Positions 8,153-18,106 of a stretch of 64,000 nt of DNA are shown piece by piece. Position 1 is the stretch's first letter. Each line of letters opens with the position of its first letter. The notes under the pieces were generated by a model, which was not told the origin of the DNA, searched no databases, and saw nothing but the letters and a program-made list of their open reading frames with translations. Source of the stretch: Asaia bogorensis (lineage in GTDB: Bacteria > Pseudomonadota > Alphaproteobacteria > Acetobacterales > Acetobacteraceae); the NCBI GenBank assembly GCA_943333505.2, contig CALQTN020000004.1, forward strand, positions 49,406 through 113,405, read 5' to 3'. The translations under genes were made by a program, and so were the position numbers.

Positions 8153-9461
8153 GTGTAGCGACCCAATGTGCCGCGGCGATCGCCAGGCTGGCTAAAACCA
8201 ATGCCAGCGCGGTGAAATCCCGGTTCCAGACGGTGGTGACAGTGATCGGGTCGCTCTCCGACCAGCGTGCGGTGGCAATCGCGCTGGCCGACATCGGCGT
8301 CATCCCGACGCCTACCCCCCAGCCCAGCATACAGGCAAACGCCAACACCGATGGCGCTACCCCGAGCGCCTGCGGATCAGGCACGGCGGCCCCGATCACC
8401 GCCACGATCGCAATCGGGTTCAACCCGACCAATCCGGTCGCCAGCAGCAGCACCGGCACCAGCAGCGGGATAGCCAGTGGCGGCAGCATCGTGAGCCAGG
8501 GCGCCATGCCGCCTGCCGGTAAAGCCATACCCAGCGCGACGCCGAGAAAGCCGCCCGCTGCCAACACGCCGGCCTCACCGCGAAACCCCGGCAGGCCGGC
8601 ATGGAATTCCACCAGGCGCGACCAAACCCTGAAGCGGGTCTGCACCATGGCCCAGACCAGTGCCACCGCCGGCACTGATGCCGTGACCCCGGTTGACAGC
8701 CCAACGCCGAAGATGTTCCCGACACCCCAGGACAATGCGCTCACCAACGCCACCAGCCCGACCGCCGCGACATGGATTGTCCAGCGTTCCCGGCTCGGCC
8801 GCGCGGTTTCGTCAACCACCGGCAAGCGCCCGTCGAGCCAGACGCCCATGGCCAGCATCAGCATGGCGACTGCAAACCCGGCCGGCAGCAGCGGCAGCAG
8901 GTTCGCACCGGGCACCGCCGCCGACACCACCGCGGTCATGATATTCAGCGGCGACCAGCAATTCATCGTGCCAAAGCCGCGATAGGCCGCCAGCATCATC
9001 CGCCCGCGCGCCTTGGCATGGGCATCGCGCAGCATCGACCCGAGCAGATCGATCGCGCCATAGGACAGGATGATGCTGAACAGATGTCCACCCGCGCTCA
9101 TCGCCAGATAGCGCCGGCCCGGCGGTTGACCGAGCAATTGCGCCCCGCAGCGCCTGATCACCACGCTATGCTGGGCGCATAGCCGGAGCGCGCCCAATGC
9201 CAGGAAGAACGCCGCATAGGCAGCCGCTCTGCGCCACGCCGCAACCCAGGCGGCCAGGGGATCGGGCGCGCAGGCCACGGCTATCGCCCCGCCGCACAGC
9301 AGGACAATCAGCACCGCTTTGACCATCTGTCGCTGGCGCCCAAATTCCAGCGCCAGAAACAGAATGATCGCCATCCCTGCGGCTTCGCTTGCGCCGGGCA
9401 GATGGAACAATAAATCGCCCAGGCTGCCAGCCCAGGCGATCAAATAGACAAAACCGCTCAT
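8148..9461 (-). CDS. Polytopic membrane protein, transporter-like
   Basis: 437 residues with about eleven hydrophobic segments and short charged loops, so an inner-membrane protein. Notable conserved-looking elements are GFGTMNCWSPLNIMTAVV near residue 160 and ATGLVGLNPIAIVAVIGAA near residue 340, two similar Asn-Pro/Ser-Pro re-entrant-like motifs in the two halves. This two-fold design resembles ion-transporter superfamily carriers for anions, but I do not recognise the family. It is divergent from the flavin reductase gene and ends in the hairpin element at 8047-8152. Substrate unknown. Confidence 0.6.
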   Translation of the reverse strand: MSGFVYLIAWAGSLGDLLFHLPGASEAAGMAIILFLALEFGRQRQMVKAVLIVLLCGGAIAVACAPDPLAAWVAAWRRAAAYAAFFLALGALRLCAQHSVVIRRCGAQLLGQPPGRRYLAMSAGGHLFSIILSYGAIDLLGSMLRDAHAKARGRMMLAAYRGFGTMNCWSPLNIMTAVVSAAVPGANLLPLLPAGFAVAMLMLAMGVWLDGRLPVVDETARPSRERWTIHVAAVGLVALVSALSWGVGNIFGVGLSTGVTASVPAVALVWAMVQTRFRVWSRLVEFHAGLPGFRGEAGVLAAGGFLGVALGMALPAGGMAPWLTMLPPLAIPLLVPVLLLATGLVGLNPIAIVAVIGAAVPDPQALGVAPSVLAFACMLGWGVGVGMTPMSASAIATARWSESDPITVTTVWNRDFTALALVLASLAIAAAHWVATL

Positions 9462-9498
9462 TGCGCCACCATGCCCGTGCAGGCCTGATATGGACAGC

Positions 9499-9526
9499 TA
9501 CCCCCAGGCCGGGCAAACCGGGGGTA
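9499..9526. promoter_or_regulatory. Small hairpin upstream of flavin reductase gene
   Basis: TACCCCC and GGGGGTA (7-bp stem, 14-base loop) lie between divergent genes, ending about ten bases before the GGGAGG ribosome-binding site of the flavin reductase gene. It could be an operator or an RNA element. It is far too small to be an FMN riboswitch. Confidence 0.3.
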
Positions 9527-9545
9527 ACCAGTTCGGGAGGCAACA

Positions 9546-10178
9546 ATGCTATTTGATTTCGATAAGATTTCTGCCCAGGATCGCTACAAGCTGCTGACAT
9601 CCACCGTGGTGCCGCGCCCGATCGCCTGGGTGGTCTCACACGACGAAGCCGGCGTCCTCAACGCCGCCCCGTTCAGCTTTTTCAATGTGTTCTCCGCCGA
9701 TCCTCCGATCATGGTGATCGGCATTGGTGGCCGCAAGCCGGGGGACGCCAAGGACACCGGCGCCAATATCCGCGCCACCGGCGAATTTGTTATCAATCTC
9801 GTGAGCCATGAACTTGCCGAGGCGATGAATATCACCGCGATCGATTTCCCGCCCGAGATCGACGAGATCAAAACCGCCGGCCTTACCACTTTGCCCTCGA
9901 CACGGATCAAAGTGCCGCGCATCGCTGAAAGCCCGGTGGCATATGAATGCGTGCGCTTTCAGACCATCGACATTGCCAATGAACGCACCTTGGTGATGGC
10001 TCGGATTGTCGCCATTCACGTCGCCGACCCGTTCGTGATGAACGAGGAGCGCTGCTATATCGACACCCGCAAGCTCGATCTGATTGGCCGCATGCATGGC
10101 GGTGGCGGTTACACGACGACGCGGGACTTCTTCGACATGCCGCGCATCTCGGTCGAGGAATGGAACGCGAAAACCTAA
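9546..10178 (+). CDS. Flavin reductase domain protein
   Basis: 210 residues, GGGAGG ribosome-binding site. TVVPRPIAWVVS near residue 20, NAAPFSFFNVFSADPP and TGEFVINLVS are the FMN-binding elements of the flavin reductase-like split-barrel family. These cytoplasmic proteins supply reduced flavin to monooxygenases or act as FMN-binding oxidoreductases. No monooxygenase is adjacent. It converges on the GNAT gene with a four-base overlap of stops. Confidence 0.88.
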   Translation: MLFDFDKISAQDRYKLLTSTVVPRPIAWVVSHDEAGVLNAAPFSFFNVFSADPPIMVIGIGGRKPGDAKDTGANIRATGEFVINLVSHELAEAMNITAIDFPPEIDEIKTAGLTTLPSTRIKVPRIAESPVAYECVRFQTIDIANERTLVMARIVAIHVADPFVMNEERCYIDTRKLDLIGRMHGGGGYTTTRDFFDMPRISVEEWNAKT

Positions 10179-10648
10179 AGCGCCATCACCCGCGCATCGG
10201 CCCCGTAGCTTACCGGCGCGGGGCCGACGGCCCGAAAACCCTGGCGCTGCCAAAACCCTGATGAGTTGTTCACCGCAACCAGCGTCATGCGCGCCAGACC
10301 GGCTTGGGCCGCCACCGCGATTAGCTGCACAACCGCCTTATGTGCCGCTCCTGTGCCACGTGCGGCCGGCAGCAATGCCAGGTCGTGCACATAATAGTGG
10401 GTCGGTATCTCCGGCAACGCGCCGAGCAGGGTGTCGAGCGCGGGCGGCTTGCCGGCGTGCCACGGATGGCTCACCGCATAGCCAAGCGCCTCGCCGTTAC
10501 GATCCAGGACGAGGCAGCCGGCCGGATACAGTCGCAGCCGTTCAGCCGGGATCTCCGCCGCCTCCGGAAAATCCGGATGCACCAGATCAGCAATCCGGTT
10601 GACCGCGGCCAGATCAGCTTCCTGCATGGCGCGCCAGATTGCGGGCAT
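10175..10648 (-). CDS. GNAT family N-acetyltransferase
   Basis: 157 residues if started at the ATG at 10648. YYVHDLALLPAARGTGAAHK carries the acetyl-CoA pyrophosphate loop (Arg-Gly-Thr-Gly-Ala) and NNSSGFWQRQGFRAVGP is the usual last motif of the fold. The start sits eight bases after the sulfatase stop, so it is probably the last gene of the radC-sulfatase-GNAT unit. There is no clear ribosome-binding site, and an internal Met seven codons in is an alternative. Substrate unknown. Confidence 0.8.
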   Translation of the reverse strand: MPAIWRAMQEADLAAVNRIADLVHPDFPEAAEIPAERLRLYPAGCLVLDRNGEALGYAVSHPWHAGKPPALDTLLGALPEIPTHYYVHDLALLPAARGTGAAHKAVVQLIAVAAQAGLARMTLVAVNNSSGFWQRQGFRAVGPAPVSYGADARVMAL

Positions 10649-10655
10649 CGTGTTG

Positions 10656-12266
10656 CTACAGCCCTGCGGCCGCTCGCAATGCCGCCAACTCTGCGGCATC
10701 CCAAACCCCGATCACAATCCCCTGGCGCAATTGCTGCCCATTGGCATACGCCGCAATCCTGGCGTCGGGTTGGGTGATCCGGTTGTGATCGCGCAGCGCC
10801 CAGTCCATCAGCGCGCGCTCGAGCTGGGCGATGGTGTCGCCATGGGCGGGGTCGGGGCCAAGATCGGTGAACTCGTTCGGATCGGTCGCCAGATCATACA
10901 GCATCGGTGCGAACCCGACCGCATGGATCAGTTTGAAGCGACCATCAAAAACCATGAACAGGCGGCAATCCTCGATCTTCTGGCCCAGGGTCAACCGGGC
11001 TTCCTGCATGGAGTAATCGTATTCGCTGAACACGTGGCGACGCCATTCCGGGGATTGTCCGTCGAGCCAGGGCAGTAGCGACCGGCCCTCCATGATGTTG
11101 TGGGCGACGGTGCCGCCAAAGAACTCCAGGAAGGTCGGCGCGAGATCGATCGCCTCGACCAGCGCGTCGCAGACCGTGCCATGGGTGCCCGGCCGGGTCG
11201 GGTCAGCCACAATCATCGGGACTTTCGCCGAGCAGTCGTGGAACAAATCCTTCTCGCCCAGCCAGTGATCGCCAAGATAGTCGCCATGGTCGGAGGTGAA
11301 CACGATCATCGTGTTGTCGGTCAGGCCCTGTTCGTCGAGGAACTTCATCAGCACGCCGATCTGGTCGTCGATCTGTTTGATCAGCCCCATGTAAGCGGGG
11401 ATGACCCGGGCCCGGACCTCATCACGGGAAAAGTTACGGCCGACCACGTGGTTCATGAAGGCGGCATAGACCGGGTTGGGTGTGCCGCGCTCGGCATCTG
11501 AGCGCACCACCGGCAGGACCGCGTTGGCACCATACATAGCGTGGTAGGGCGCCGGCACGATATAGGGCCAGTGCGGCTTGATGTAGGACAGATGCAGGCA
11601 CCACGGCCGGGGATCGGATTGCGCTTCACGGATGAAATCCATGGCGCGGCGGGTCATATAAGGGGTCTCGGAGTGCTCTTCGGCGATGCGCGCCGGCTTG
11701 TCGGCGTGTTCCAGGAGCCAGCCATTTTGCAACGATCCGTCTTCGGCCGCGCCAGAATTGGCCCAATGTTCCCAAGGGTTGTCGGCCTCGTACCCCAGAT
11801 CGCGTAAGTAACGATCATAGGCCGGGCGTGGGGCAGGGTCGGGGTGGAGGCCATCATCGCGTTCGTACGGTTCAAAGCCGCATTGGCTGACATGAACCCC
11901 AATCCGGCTGTCGGGGTCTATCCCGAGCCGCGCAATGCCGTCCGTATCGGCGCCCATATGGGTTTTACCGACCAGGACGTTGCGCACGCCAATCGCATTG
12001 AGCGCATCGCCCAAGGTTGGTTCGCCTATCCGCAGCGGAAACCGGTTCCAGTTCGATCCGTGGCTGCGCATGTAGCGGCCGGTATAAAAGCTCATCCGTG
12101 ACGGGCCGCAGACCGGGGATTGCACATAGGCGCGGGTGAAACGCACGCCGCGGGCGGCAATCGCGTCAATATTCGGGGTAGCAAGGCTCGGGTGGCCGGC
12201 GCAGCTCAGATAGTCCCAGCGCAACTGGTCGCACATGATGAACAGGACATTCTTTTTCTTACCCAT
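10656..12266 (-). CDS. Formylglycine-type sulfatase/arylsulfatase superfamily hydrolase
   Basis: 536 residues, cytoplasmic (no signal peptide). KKNVLFIMCDQLRWDYLSC provides the metal-binding Asp. Cys53 in VCGPSRMSFYTGRY is the C-x-P-S-R site converted to formylglycine. VGKTHMG, HLSYIKPHWPY and FTSDHGDYLGDHWLGEK supply further catalytic and metal ligands. The family hydrolyses sulfate or phosphate/phosphonate esters. The start lies one base beyond the radC stop with AAGG upstream; earlier in-frame codons overlap radC and are unlikely. A second enzyme of this superfamily lies at 42786. A formylglycine-generating enzyme was not seen in the window. Confidence 0.88.
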   Translation of the reverse strand: MGKKKNVLFIMCDQLRWDYLSCAGHPSLATPNIDAIAARGVRFTRAYVQSPVCGPSRMSFYTGRYMRSHGSNWNRFPLRIGEPTLGDALNAIGVRNVLVGKTHMGADTDGIARLGIDPDSRIGVHVSQCGFEPYERDDGLHPDPAPRPAYDRYLRDLGYEADNPWEHWANSGAAEDGSLQNGWLLEHADKPARIAEEHSETPYMTRRAMDFIREAQSDPRPWCLHLSYIKPHWPYIVPAPYHAMYGANAVLPVVRSDAERGTPNPVYAAFMNHVVGRNFSRDEVRARVIPAYMGLIKQIDDQIGVLMKFLDEQGLTDNTMIVFTSDHGDYLGDHWLGEKDLFHDCSAKVPMIVADPTRPGTHGTVCDALVEAIDLAPTFLEFFGGTVAHNIMEGRSLLPWLDGQSPEWRRHVFSEYDYSMQEARLTLGQKIEDCRLFMVFDGRFKLIHAVGFAPMLYDLATDPNEFTDLGPDPAHGDTIAQLERALMDWALRDHNRITQPDARIAAYANGQQLRQGIVIGVWDAAELAALRAAAGL

Positions 12267-12267
12267 G

Positions 12268-13002
12268 TCACAGCAGACCTTCTTTCCGGAAACTGAGCCA
12301 CCGCCCGTTTCCGATAATGACATGATCATGCAAGACAATCGACAGCGCGGATGCGGCGGCCTGAACCTCGCGCGTCATGACAATGTCGTCCTGGGACGGG
12401 GTTGGGTCCCCGCTCGGGTGGTTATGGGCCAGAACAATCGCGGTGGCGTGGAGTTCCAACGCACGTTTGACTACTTCGCGCGGATAGACCGGGGTGTGAT
12501 TGACGGTGCCGCGCGCCTGCGCTTCGTCGCCGAGCAGGCGGTTGCGGGTATCAAGGAACAGCACCCGGAACTGCTCAACGGTTTCGCGCGCCATCACGGT
12601 GGTCAGGTAGTCGATCACTTTGTCCCAGTTATTGAGCAAAGGTCGGTTCATCACCTCGGATTTCGCTAGGCGCAAAGCCGCGGCCTGCACCGTCTTCAGC
12701 GCGGCAACCGCCGCTTCGCCGAACCCATCCAGCGCCAGCAACGCGTTGGGGGGGGCGCTGATGGTGTTGGCAAAGCTGCCGAACTGGGCCAGCAGGGCGC
12801 GGGCCAGCGGCTTGGTATCGCGGCGGGGCAAAGCGAGGAACAGGACCATTTCGAGCAATTCATGGTCGAGAATGGCCGCCGGGCCGGCATCGAGCAGCTT
12901 CTGCCGCATTCGGGCGCGATGGCCTTCGGCGCCGTGGTCGATGACCTCGTCCAGCAAACCGAGGCCAAGTTGTTCGGAGAATCCTTTGCGCCTGCGGGCC
13001 AT
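12268..13002 (-). CDS. radC: RadC family JAB1/MPN metalloprotein
   Basis: 244 residues from the ATG at 13002 (AGGG upstream). An N-terminal helix-hairpin-helix part (about 30-110) is followed by the JAMM metal site HNHPSGDPTPSQDD, all ligands intact. RGTVNHTPVYPREVVKRAL is the other conserved RadC stretch. The gene was historically linked to DNA repair, but the biochemical role is unsettled. The reading frame is open far upstream into low-complexity DNA, which I take as non-coding. It is followed almost without a gap by the sulfatase gene, an unusual partner. Confidence 0.9.
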   Translation of the reverse strand: MARRRKGFSEQLGLGLLDEVIDHGAEGHRARMRQKLLDAGPAAILDHELLEMVLFLALPRRDTKPLARALLAQFGSFANTISAPPNALLALDGFGEAAVAALKTVQAAALRLAKSEVMNRPLLNNWDKVIDYLTTVMARETVEQFRVLFLDTRNRLLGDEAQARGTVNHTPVYPREVVKRALELHATAIVLAHNHPSGDPTPSQDDIVMTREVQAAASALSIVLHDHVIIGNGRWLSFRKEGLL

Positions 13003-13503
13003 GGTCAGACCCTGGTGTGGGTGCGCCGGCATGGATAGCGTTAATCGTGTGGATGCGGACGGATTGACGGGGGAGTAGCGTATTTTTTTAAAAAGTAAGG
13101 GCAAGGCAAATTTTTTCCAAACAGAAAGGCGCAACAAGGACGTCCGACCGCATTGCCGCTCGCTCCCGACCCTCCGCAACCTCAGCCCCCCCCTGGCAAC
13201 AGAGTAGAAGAAAGTTTTTTGGTTCTTTTTGTTCACGCAAAGAACATGCTGGCTTGCCCCGACTGATAAAAAATACGGAAGACGTCCAATCCTGCCGCAA
13301 GTCACCCGAATGCTGCGCCGTGCTGTTCAGCTCGCCGGCGCACTTGCCGGACGTTGATTGCAGGCTTCAAATGCCCGGCAGCCTGGCATTGCGGGAAGAT
13401 CCTCAAATCTGATTTGCGGGCGCCGTTCTGGGCGGGTGTGAAAAGGCAGGTGAACTAAGCGCGGTCTTCTTTGTCGGAAAGCACAGAGGATCGGGCCTTC
13501 CCG
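13003..13503. other. 501-base intergenic region
   Basis: No gene was found on either strand. It contains the upstream region of radC, an AT-rich run near 13083, and one copy of the dispersed T-rich hairpin repeat at 13205-13245. The rest (13246-13503) shows no recognisable structure. The two flanking genes are both on the minus strand. Confidence 0.6.
13205..13245 (-). repeat. Dispersed T-rich hairpin repeat, copy a
   Basis: AAAGTTTTTTGG followed by GTTCTTTTTGTTCACGCAAAGAAC. The arms GTTCTTT and AAAGAAC pair. It is the same family as copies near 27119, 29806, 51945 and 62493, in minus orientation like the copy at 29806. Likely a terminator-type element. Confidence 0.75.
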
Positions 13504-14211
13504 TCAATCAGGCTTGCTCTTGATCGCCAAAGCCTGGTTCGCCTTAACCTGATCCAACGCGGTTTCGGGTTTCTTGTTTTCGCCGGCTTTACGGGTTTCC
13601 TTGGCCGCACTGCGCGCAGCCATGGTCCGCAAGATCGCGTCTTCCTTCGACAAGGCCGCGTGCAGCCCGGAATTATCCGGTCGCGATGGGGGCGGGCGCC
13701 CGCCGGTTGCCGCCATTTGCTGCTTGCGCGACCATTCCGCTACAGGCGGCGCGGTTGGGCTCGCGGTAGGGGTTTGCCCGACACGGCGCAACTGACGCGC
13801 TTCCTGTTCGACGTTTACCCGTGCGAGCGGTACCGTATCCTGGGCCTTTGCGCCGGGTTTACGTGCCCCGACGGGCTCCTCGATCGATTTCAGGACGTTG
13901 GCCAGCACCGCGGGCGCCGCCGTCGGTTGGCCTGGTGTCCGTCGGCGGATCTGATTGGCTGCTTCGTGGGCCATCACGGTGGCAAGGGGCGTCGGCGGCG
14001 GCGGCCCGCGTTTGGTTGGCTGCTTCACCGGCTTGGGCGACTTGGCGTTAACCACATGGGCCAAGATATGGGTTGGCTTGCGGATCGGTGTCTTGGCCAG
14101 GATCTGGCGGGTTTTTTCCTCGTCATTGCTGCGCGCGAGGTTGAGAAGTGATGCCGATTGTTTCGGCGTCATCGGCATTTTCGCGAAAAGCTGTCGCAGC
14201 CATTTCAGCAC
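13504..14211 (-). CDS. Uncharacterised Pro/Ala/Lys-rich protein
   Basis: 235 residues from a GTG at 14211 with GGAGG eight bases upstream. The start gives a short amphipathic segment (VLKWLRQLFAKMPMTPKQS, first residue Met in vivo); the rest is low-complexity, basic and proline-rich, for example PKPVKQPTKRGPPPPTP. No domain, signal peptide or membrane segment is recognised, and much of it is probably disordered. The gene stands alone, divergent from the MFS gene. Function unknown; coding is supported mainly by the long open frame and the ribosome-binding site. Confidence 0.55.
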   Translation of the reverse strand: MLKWLRQLFAKMPMTPKQSASLLNLARSNDEEKTRQILAKTPIRKPTHILAHVVNAKSPKPVKQPTKRGPPPPTPLATVMAHEAANQIRRRTPGQPTAAPAVLANVLKSIEEPVGARKPGAKAQDTVPLARVNVEQEARQLRRVGQTPTASPTAPPVAEWSRKQQMAATGGRPPPSRPDNSGLHAALSKEDAILRTMAARSAAKETRKAGENKKPETALDQVKANQALAIKSKPD

Positions 14212-14234
14212 CGAACCCACCTCCGCAGATATGG

Positions 14235-14251
14235 CCGCACCAGCGGTGCGG
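14235..14251. promoter_or_regulatory. CCGCACC-AGC-GGTGCGG palindrome
   Basis: A perfect 7-bp stem with a three-base loop lies 24 bases upstream of the GTG of the 235-residue gene, in the 311-base divergent region before the MFS gene. It may be an operator. The rest of that region shows no further clear structure. Confidence 0.3.
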
Positions 14252-14522
14252 ACCGGGCACAAGCTAGCGGAATGACGGCGGTTGGAAAAGCGGGAATTGC
14301 TTTCTATCCGGTGATGGTGACCGTACGGCAGCGTTTGGCGCATCCGCCGCCGCTGCATGGCGCTCCACGCTTGCGACCGTTACGCAGATAAACGACGAGC
14401 CGAATATTATTTCGGATACTTTGACCGAATAGCTTGCGCCGACCCGTAACTTGCCGGCAGACTGGCGAAAGCTGCCAGAGAGCAGCCGCTGGAAGAAACA
14501 ACTATCCGGGAAACAAACGACC

Positions 14523-15914
14523 ATGAGTGACACAACATTGGACGTGGCCGGCGCCGACCCTGGGGGTTTTCCCATGGGTCCGCTGGAGGAACTGCATAGC
14601 CAGAGAGAAAATTTCCGCAACGCCTCCCAGGACCAAGTCGTTACTAGAACCCATTGGCATATCGCCGTCGCCAACGGTCTTGGCTGGGGCTTCGACGGCA
14701 TGGACGGGGTAATTTTTGCCCTTGCTGCCCCGCTATTCATGGTCGAGTTTGGCGTAGGCATCCCTGAATTGCGCAGTGGCGGCCAGATTGCTTTGATCGC
14801 CAGTGTGGTGGGGATCTATTTCTGGCCGTGGCTCGCGGACAAAGTCGGGCGCCGCACCTTGCTCGCGGTCAATATTGCGATGTTCTCGTTTTTCATGCCG
14901 GTGGCCGCGTGGGCGCCGACCTGGACGACCTTTATCATTGCGCGAATGTTCCTGAATTTCGCGCTGAGCGGAGAATGGGCGCTCGGCTCGATGCTTGTTG
15001 CCGAAACCTGGCCGGCGCGCTTGCGCGGGCGGGTGCTGTCGATCAACCGCGGCACCTGGTGCCTTGGGGCGTCGGCAGCGGGGCTTATTTCAACCTATGT
15101 CATCGCGGTCTATGGCTGGCGCTGGGGCATGACGGTGCCGGTGGTGATCGCGGTGCTGGGGATTTATGTCCGCAGTTCGTGCCCGGAATCGCCCTATTGG
15201 GTCCGCACCCAGGATCGCAAACGGAGAATTAAGGAAACCCTGGCGCAAGGTAAAACACTCAGCGCTGCTGACGCGGCCTGGAATAAAAAGGCGGAAAAAT
15301 TCTCCTACATGCAGCTTTTTGCGCCTGACATGCTGAAATCAACGCTGGTTGCAACGTTCGTCGCCTGTTGCAGCACCTGCATCTTCGGCACCGTCGGGGC
15401 CTGGATGCCGCTTTACCTGAAAACCGAAATGGGCTGGACCGTCGCACAATACAGCACGTTCTACGTCGCCTGGGGCCTGGTTGGCGCACTCGGCCTGATT
15501 ATCTCGGGCATCCTGGCGGACATGATCGGGCGCCGACCGGCGTTTGTGATCATGCTGATTGAGGGCGCGGTCTTTATCACGCTTTGGGTCTATACCAAGG
15601 ACTTCACCCTGCTTTGGACCTTTGGCCTGCTGTGGAGCGTTGGGTTCCTCGGCTTCTGGGGACCGTCGACGACGCTGACCGCCGAGATCTTCCCGACCCG
15701 CATTCGTGGTTCCGGCAACGGGTTCTGCTGGTCTGTGGCCTGGGTGGTCGGGTTCATGCTGTGGCCGTTCGCAACAGTTGCGATGCAGCAGGCGACCGGT
15801 TCGTTTGCGGCCGCCTTCCTGGCCATCCCGATCTTCATGATAGCCATGGCGATCGGTGTATGGATGATGGTGCCCGAACATGCCGGCAAGGAACTGAACG
15901 AAATCGGCGTGTAG
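14523..15914 (+). CDS. MFS transporter, sugar/aromatic acid porter type
   Basis: 463 residues with twelve predicted membrane helices. Loop 2-3 carries the MFS signature as WLADKVGRRTLL and loop 8-9 its second copy as ILADMIGRRPAF. GWGFDGMDGVIFALAAPLF in helix 1, with Asp pair DGMD, resembles aromatic acid:H+ symporters, and FPTRIRGSGNGFCWS is the usual helix 10-11 loop. It probably imports an organic acid with protons. The cytoplasmic N-terminus (about 55 residues) is slightly long. It stands alone and is followed by a strong terminator. Confidence 0.85.
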   Translation: MSDTTLDVAGADPGGFPMGPLEELHSQRENFRNASQDQVVTRTHWHIAVANGLGWGFDGMDGVIFALAAPLFMVEFGVGIPELRSGGQIALIASVVGIYFWPWLADKVGRRTLLAVNIAMFSFFMPVAAWAPTWTTFIIARMFLNFALSGEWALGSMLVAETWPARLRGRVLSINRGTWCLGASAAGLISTYVIAVYGWRWGMTVPVVIAVLGIYVRSSCPESPYWVRTQDRKRRIKETLAQGKTLSAADAAWNKKAEKFSYMQLFAPDMLKSTLVATFVACCSTCIFGTVGAWMPLYLKTEMGWTVAQYSTFYVAWGLVGALGLIISGILADMIGRRPAFVIMLIEGAVFITLWVYTKDFTLLWTFGLLWSVGFLGFWGPSTTLTAEIFPTRIRGSGNGFCWSVAWVVGFMLWPFATVAMQQATGSFAAAFLAIPIFMIAMAIGVWMMVPEHAGKELNEIGV

Positions 15915-15958
15915 GGCTGCTGAAGTCCCTGCGATTTTTAAAACCGCTCGCCAAACTG

Positions 15959-15999
15959 AACCGCCGTCTGCGCAAGCAGGCGGCGGTTTCTGTTGTTAA
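15959..15999 (+). terminator. Intrinsic terminator after MFS gene
   Basis: AACCGCCGTCTGC (15959-15971) pairs with GCAGGCGGCGGTT (15976-15988) with one mismatch and a four-base loop, followed by TTTCTGTTGTT. Confidence 0.85.
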
Positions 16000-16072
16000 C
16001 GCTTCGGAAACCCCGCACCAGTAAATTGTTCGTGCTGCGACGGTCCTATCGTTGCGCAACGGAAGGTCGGAG

Positions 16073-18106
16073 ATGCAATTTCTACGCGTGTCACTCAGGA
16101 TCATGTTGGGTTTCGGAGCGGTTCTCGCGTTGCTTGCCTATATCGGCGTGGCCGGCGTGACAGGACTTGGTAACACAATTGAGCAACTGGCGAATTTTGG
16201 GCGCGGTGCCAACCTTGCGGTAGCGGTGATGCAGTCTGCGAGCCAGATGGATGGTGCGGTAAGGGCAGCGCGCGATCTTGCGGCCATGGATAGCAGGTTC
16301 AATCGAGTGAATGTGACAACCACCGCCCAAGCCTTTGACGACAGTCTGCGTGCGGTGATGAACAATAGCGATAGTCTGGGCGATACCCAGGCGCTTCGTC
16401 GTCAGCTGACCGCGGTGGCCGACGCCAAGGCCAAGTTTGATGCCGGCATGAACCAATTATTGGCCGAGGGCAGCGCCCGCGTTCTGGCCGTCGAAACCCT
16501 GCAAGCTTCACTGTGGCCCGCTGCTGTTGCCGCCATGGATGATCTGATTGCCGCAAACGGCGCTGTCGGTGAATTGTCAGGTAAGGCGGTCGCCGAGTTC
16601 GCGCGGGATCAGATGATGACCGGCGGTCAGGTGATGGTCCGTTATCTGGTCAACCCCACCCCATTTGACGCGGCGGCGCTGGATGCGGCCTTTCAGGCCG
16701 CCACGGCGAGCTTGGCCGGCACAATTGAGCAACGGGATCAACTCGTTCCCTATGATGCAGCGGCGCTGCAAACCAAAGGCAAGGCGGTGGCGGCAACAAT
16801 CGCGGCGATGATCGATGCGGCGCATGCGGTGATTGCCAGCACCACCGCGCTTGTGGTCAAGCGGGAGCTGCTGTTCAAGGATGAGGGCGGCCGGCTCAGC
16901 CTCGCGATGGCTGCCGCGCGCAATGAGGCGCAGGCCGCACTCAAAGATGTCGGCGAAGCCACCGAGGCGAGCGTCGCTGCGGTGCGGACAACCCAATTGA
17001 TCCTGGTTGCCGTCGGGCTTGTCGTCGGCGTGTTGCTGGCCGGCCTGATTGCGGTCAGCCTGATCCGGCCACTGCGCAGCTTGTCGGCGATGATGGCACG
17101 CCTGGCGGGCGGCGAAACGGCACTCGAGGTTCCGTTCCAAAAGTTCAATACCGAGATCGGCGCCATCGCACGTGGGTTGGAGATGTTTCGCGCCAGCACG
17201 ATCAGAATGGCGGAAATGGCGACCGAGCGTGCCGTGGCGCGTGCAGATGCCGAGACCGCGCGTAAGGCGGCGATGGCGGAACTTGCGAGCGGCTTCGAGA
17301 GCTCGGTGCGGGCAACAGTGCAGGATGTTGGCCGCACAGCTGGTGATCTGACCAAGGCCGCCGCCCAGGTATTCGACAGTGCCCAAACCGCGATCGGCGA
17401 AACTGGTGGCGCCACATCGGGCGCGGACGCGGTGACCGACGCGGTGAGCATGGTTGCCGCCGCGGCGGAGCAACTGGCGGCTTCGGTCGACGAAATATCC
17501 CGGCGCATGAGTGAGTCGTCGCGCATGGTTGCCGAAGCGGCCGGGCAGGCCAAGAGTGGCACGATTGCGATGGACGCACTGGCGGTGGCGTCGCAAAAAG
17601 TTGGGGAAATCGTGCAGATCATCAGCGCGATCGCCAGCCAAACCAACCTGCTCGCGCTCAATGCCACGATCGAGGCCGCGCGTGCCGGGGACGCTGGCAA
17701 AGGCTTTGCGGTGGTCGCCTCAGAAGTGAAAAACCTCGCGACCCAGACTGCTCGTGCCACGGACGAAATCGGTACCCAGATCGGGGCAATGCACTTGGCC
17801 ACCACCAGCGCGCAGCAAGCCATCGCAGCCGTTGCGAAATCCGTCCTGACCATCGATGCCGTTGCCGCAGCAGTTGCGGAAGCGGTAACCGAGCAGGGCT
17901 CGGCAACCCGCGAAATCGCTGCCAACATCAACGCCGCCGCCGCACGTACCCAAGAAGTCTCGGCATCGGTCAGCACGGTTGCCGCCGTTGCCGGCGAAAC
18001 CGGCAAGGTTTCGGCGGCGATGCAGCTTTCCGTTGCAGGCCTTGTCACGCGCCTCGCGGCGCTGGACGGAGAGGTCGATCATTTCCTGGCCCAGGTCAGG
18101 GTTTAG
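16073..18106 (+). CDS. Methyl-accepting chemotaxis protein
   Basis: 677 residues. Membrane helices at about 9-31 and 311-335 flank a roughly 280-residue, all-helical periplasmic sensor, which in size fits a helical bimodular (HBM-type) ligand domain. A HAMP domain ([19 protein letters not shown]) and the signalling bundle follow, with the kinase-contact tip [20 protein letters not shown] near residue 512. It would report periplasmic ligand binding to CheA/CheW; no che genes are in the window. The start has a GGAG-like site. It converges on ureG with a four-base overlap. The ligand is unknown; proximity to urea genes is suggestive only. Confidence 0.9.
   Translation: MQFLRVSLRIMLGFGAVLALLAYIGVAGVTGLGNTIEQLANFGRGANLAVAVMQSASQMDGAVRAARDLAAMDSRFNRVNVTTTAQAFDDSLRAVMNNSDSLGDTQALRRQLTAVADAKAKFDAGMNQLLAEGSARVLAVETLQASLWPAAVAAMDDLIAANGAVGELSGKAVAEFARDQMMTGGQVMVRYLVNPTPFDAAALDAAFQAATASLAGTIEQRDQLVPYDAAALQTKGKAVAATIAAMIDAAHAVIASTTALVVKRELLFKDEGGRLSLAMAAARNEAQAALKDVGEATEASVAAVRTTQLILVAVGLVVGVLLAGLIAVSLIRPLRSLSAMMARLAGGETALEVPFQKFNTEIGAIARGLEMFRASTIRMAEMATERAVARADAETARKAAMAELASGFESSVRATVQDVGRTAGDLTKAAAQVFDSAQTAIGETGGATSGADAVTDAVSMVAAAAEQLAASVDEISRRMSESSRMVAEAAGQAKSGTIAMDALAVASQKVGEIVQIISAIASQTNLLALNATIEAARAGDAGKGFAVVASEVKNLATQTARATDEIGTQIGAMHLATTSAQQAIAAVAKSVLTIDAVAAAVAEAVTEQGSATREIAANINAAAARTQEVSASVSTVAAVAGETGKVSAAMQLSVAGLVTRLAALDGEVDHFLAQVRV

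Noticed and set aside
9499..9526. FMN riboswitch before the flavin reductase gene
   Set aside because: Only a 28-base simple hairpin is present; the multi-stem FMN aptamer is absent.
16577..18048. Long open frames antisense to the chemoreceptor gene
   Set aside because: They mirror the codon bias of the chemoreceptor gene, have no ribosome-binding sites and give low-complexity His/Arg- or Ala/Ser-rich sequences.
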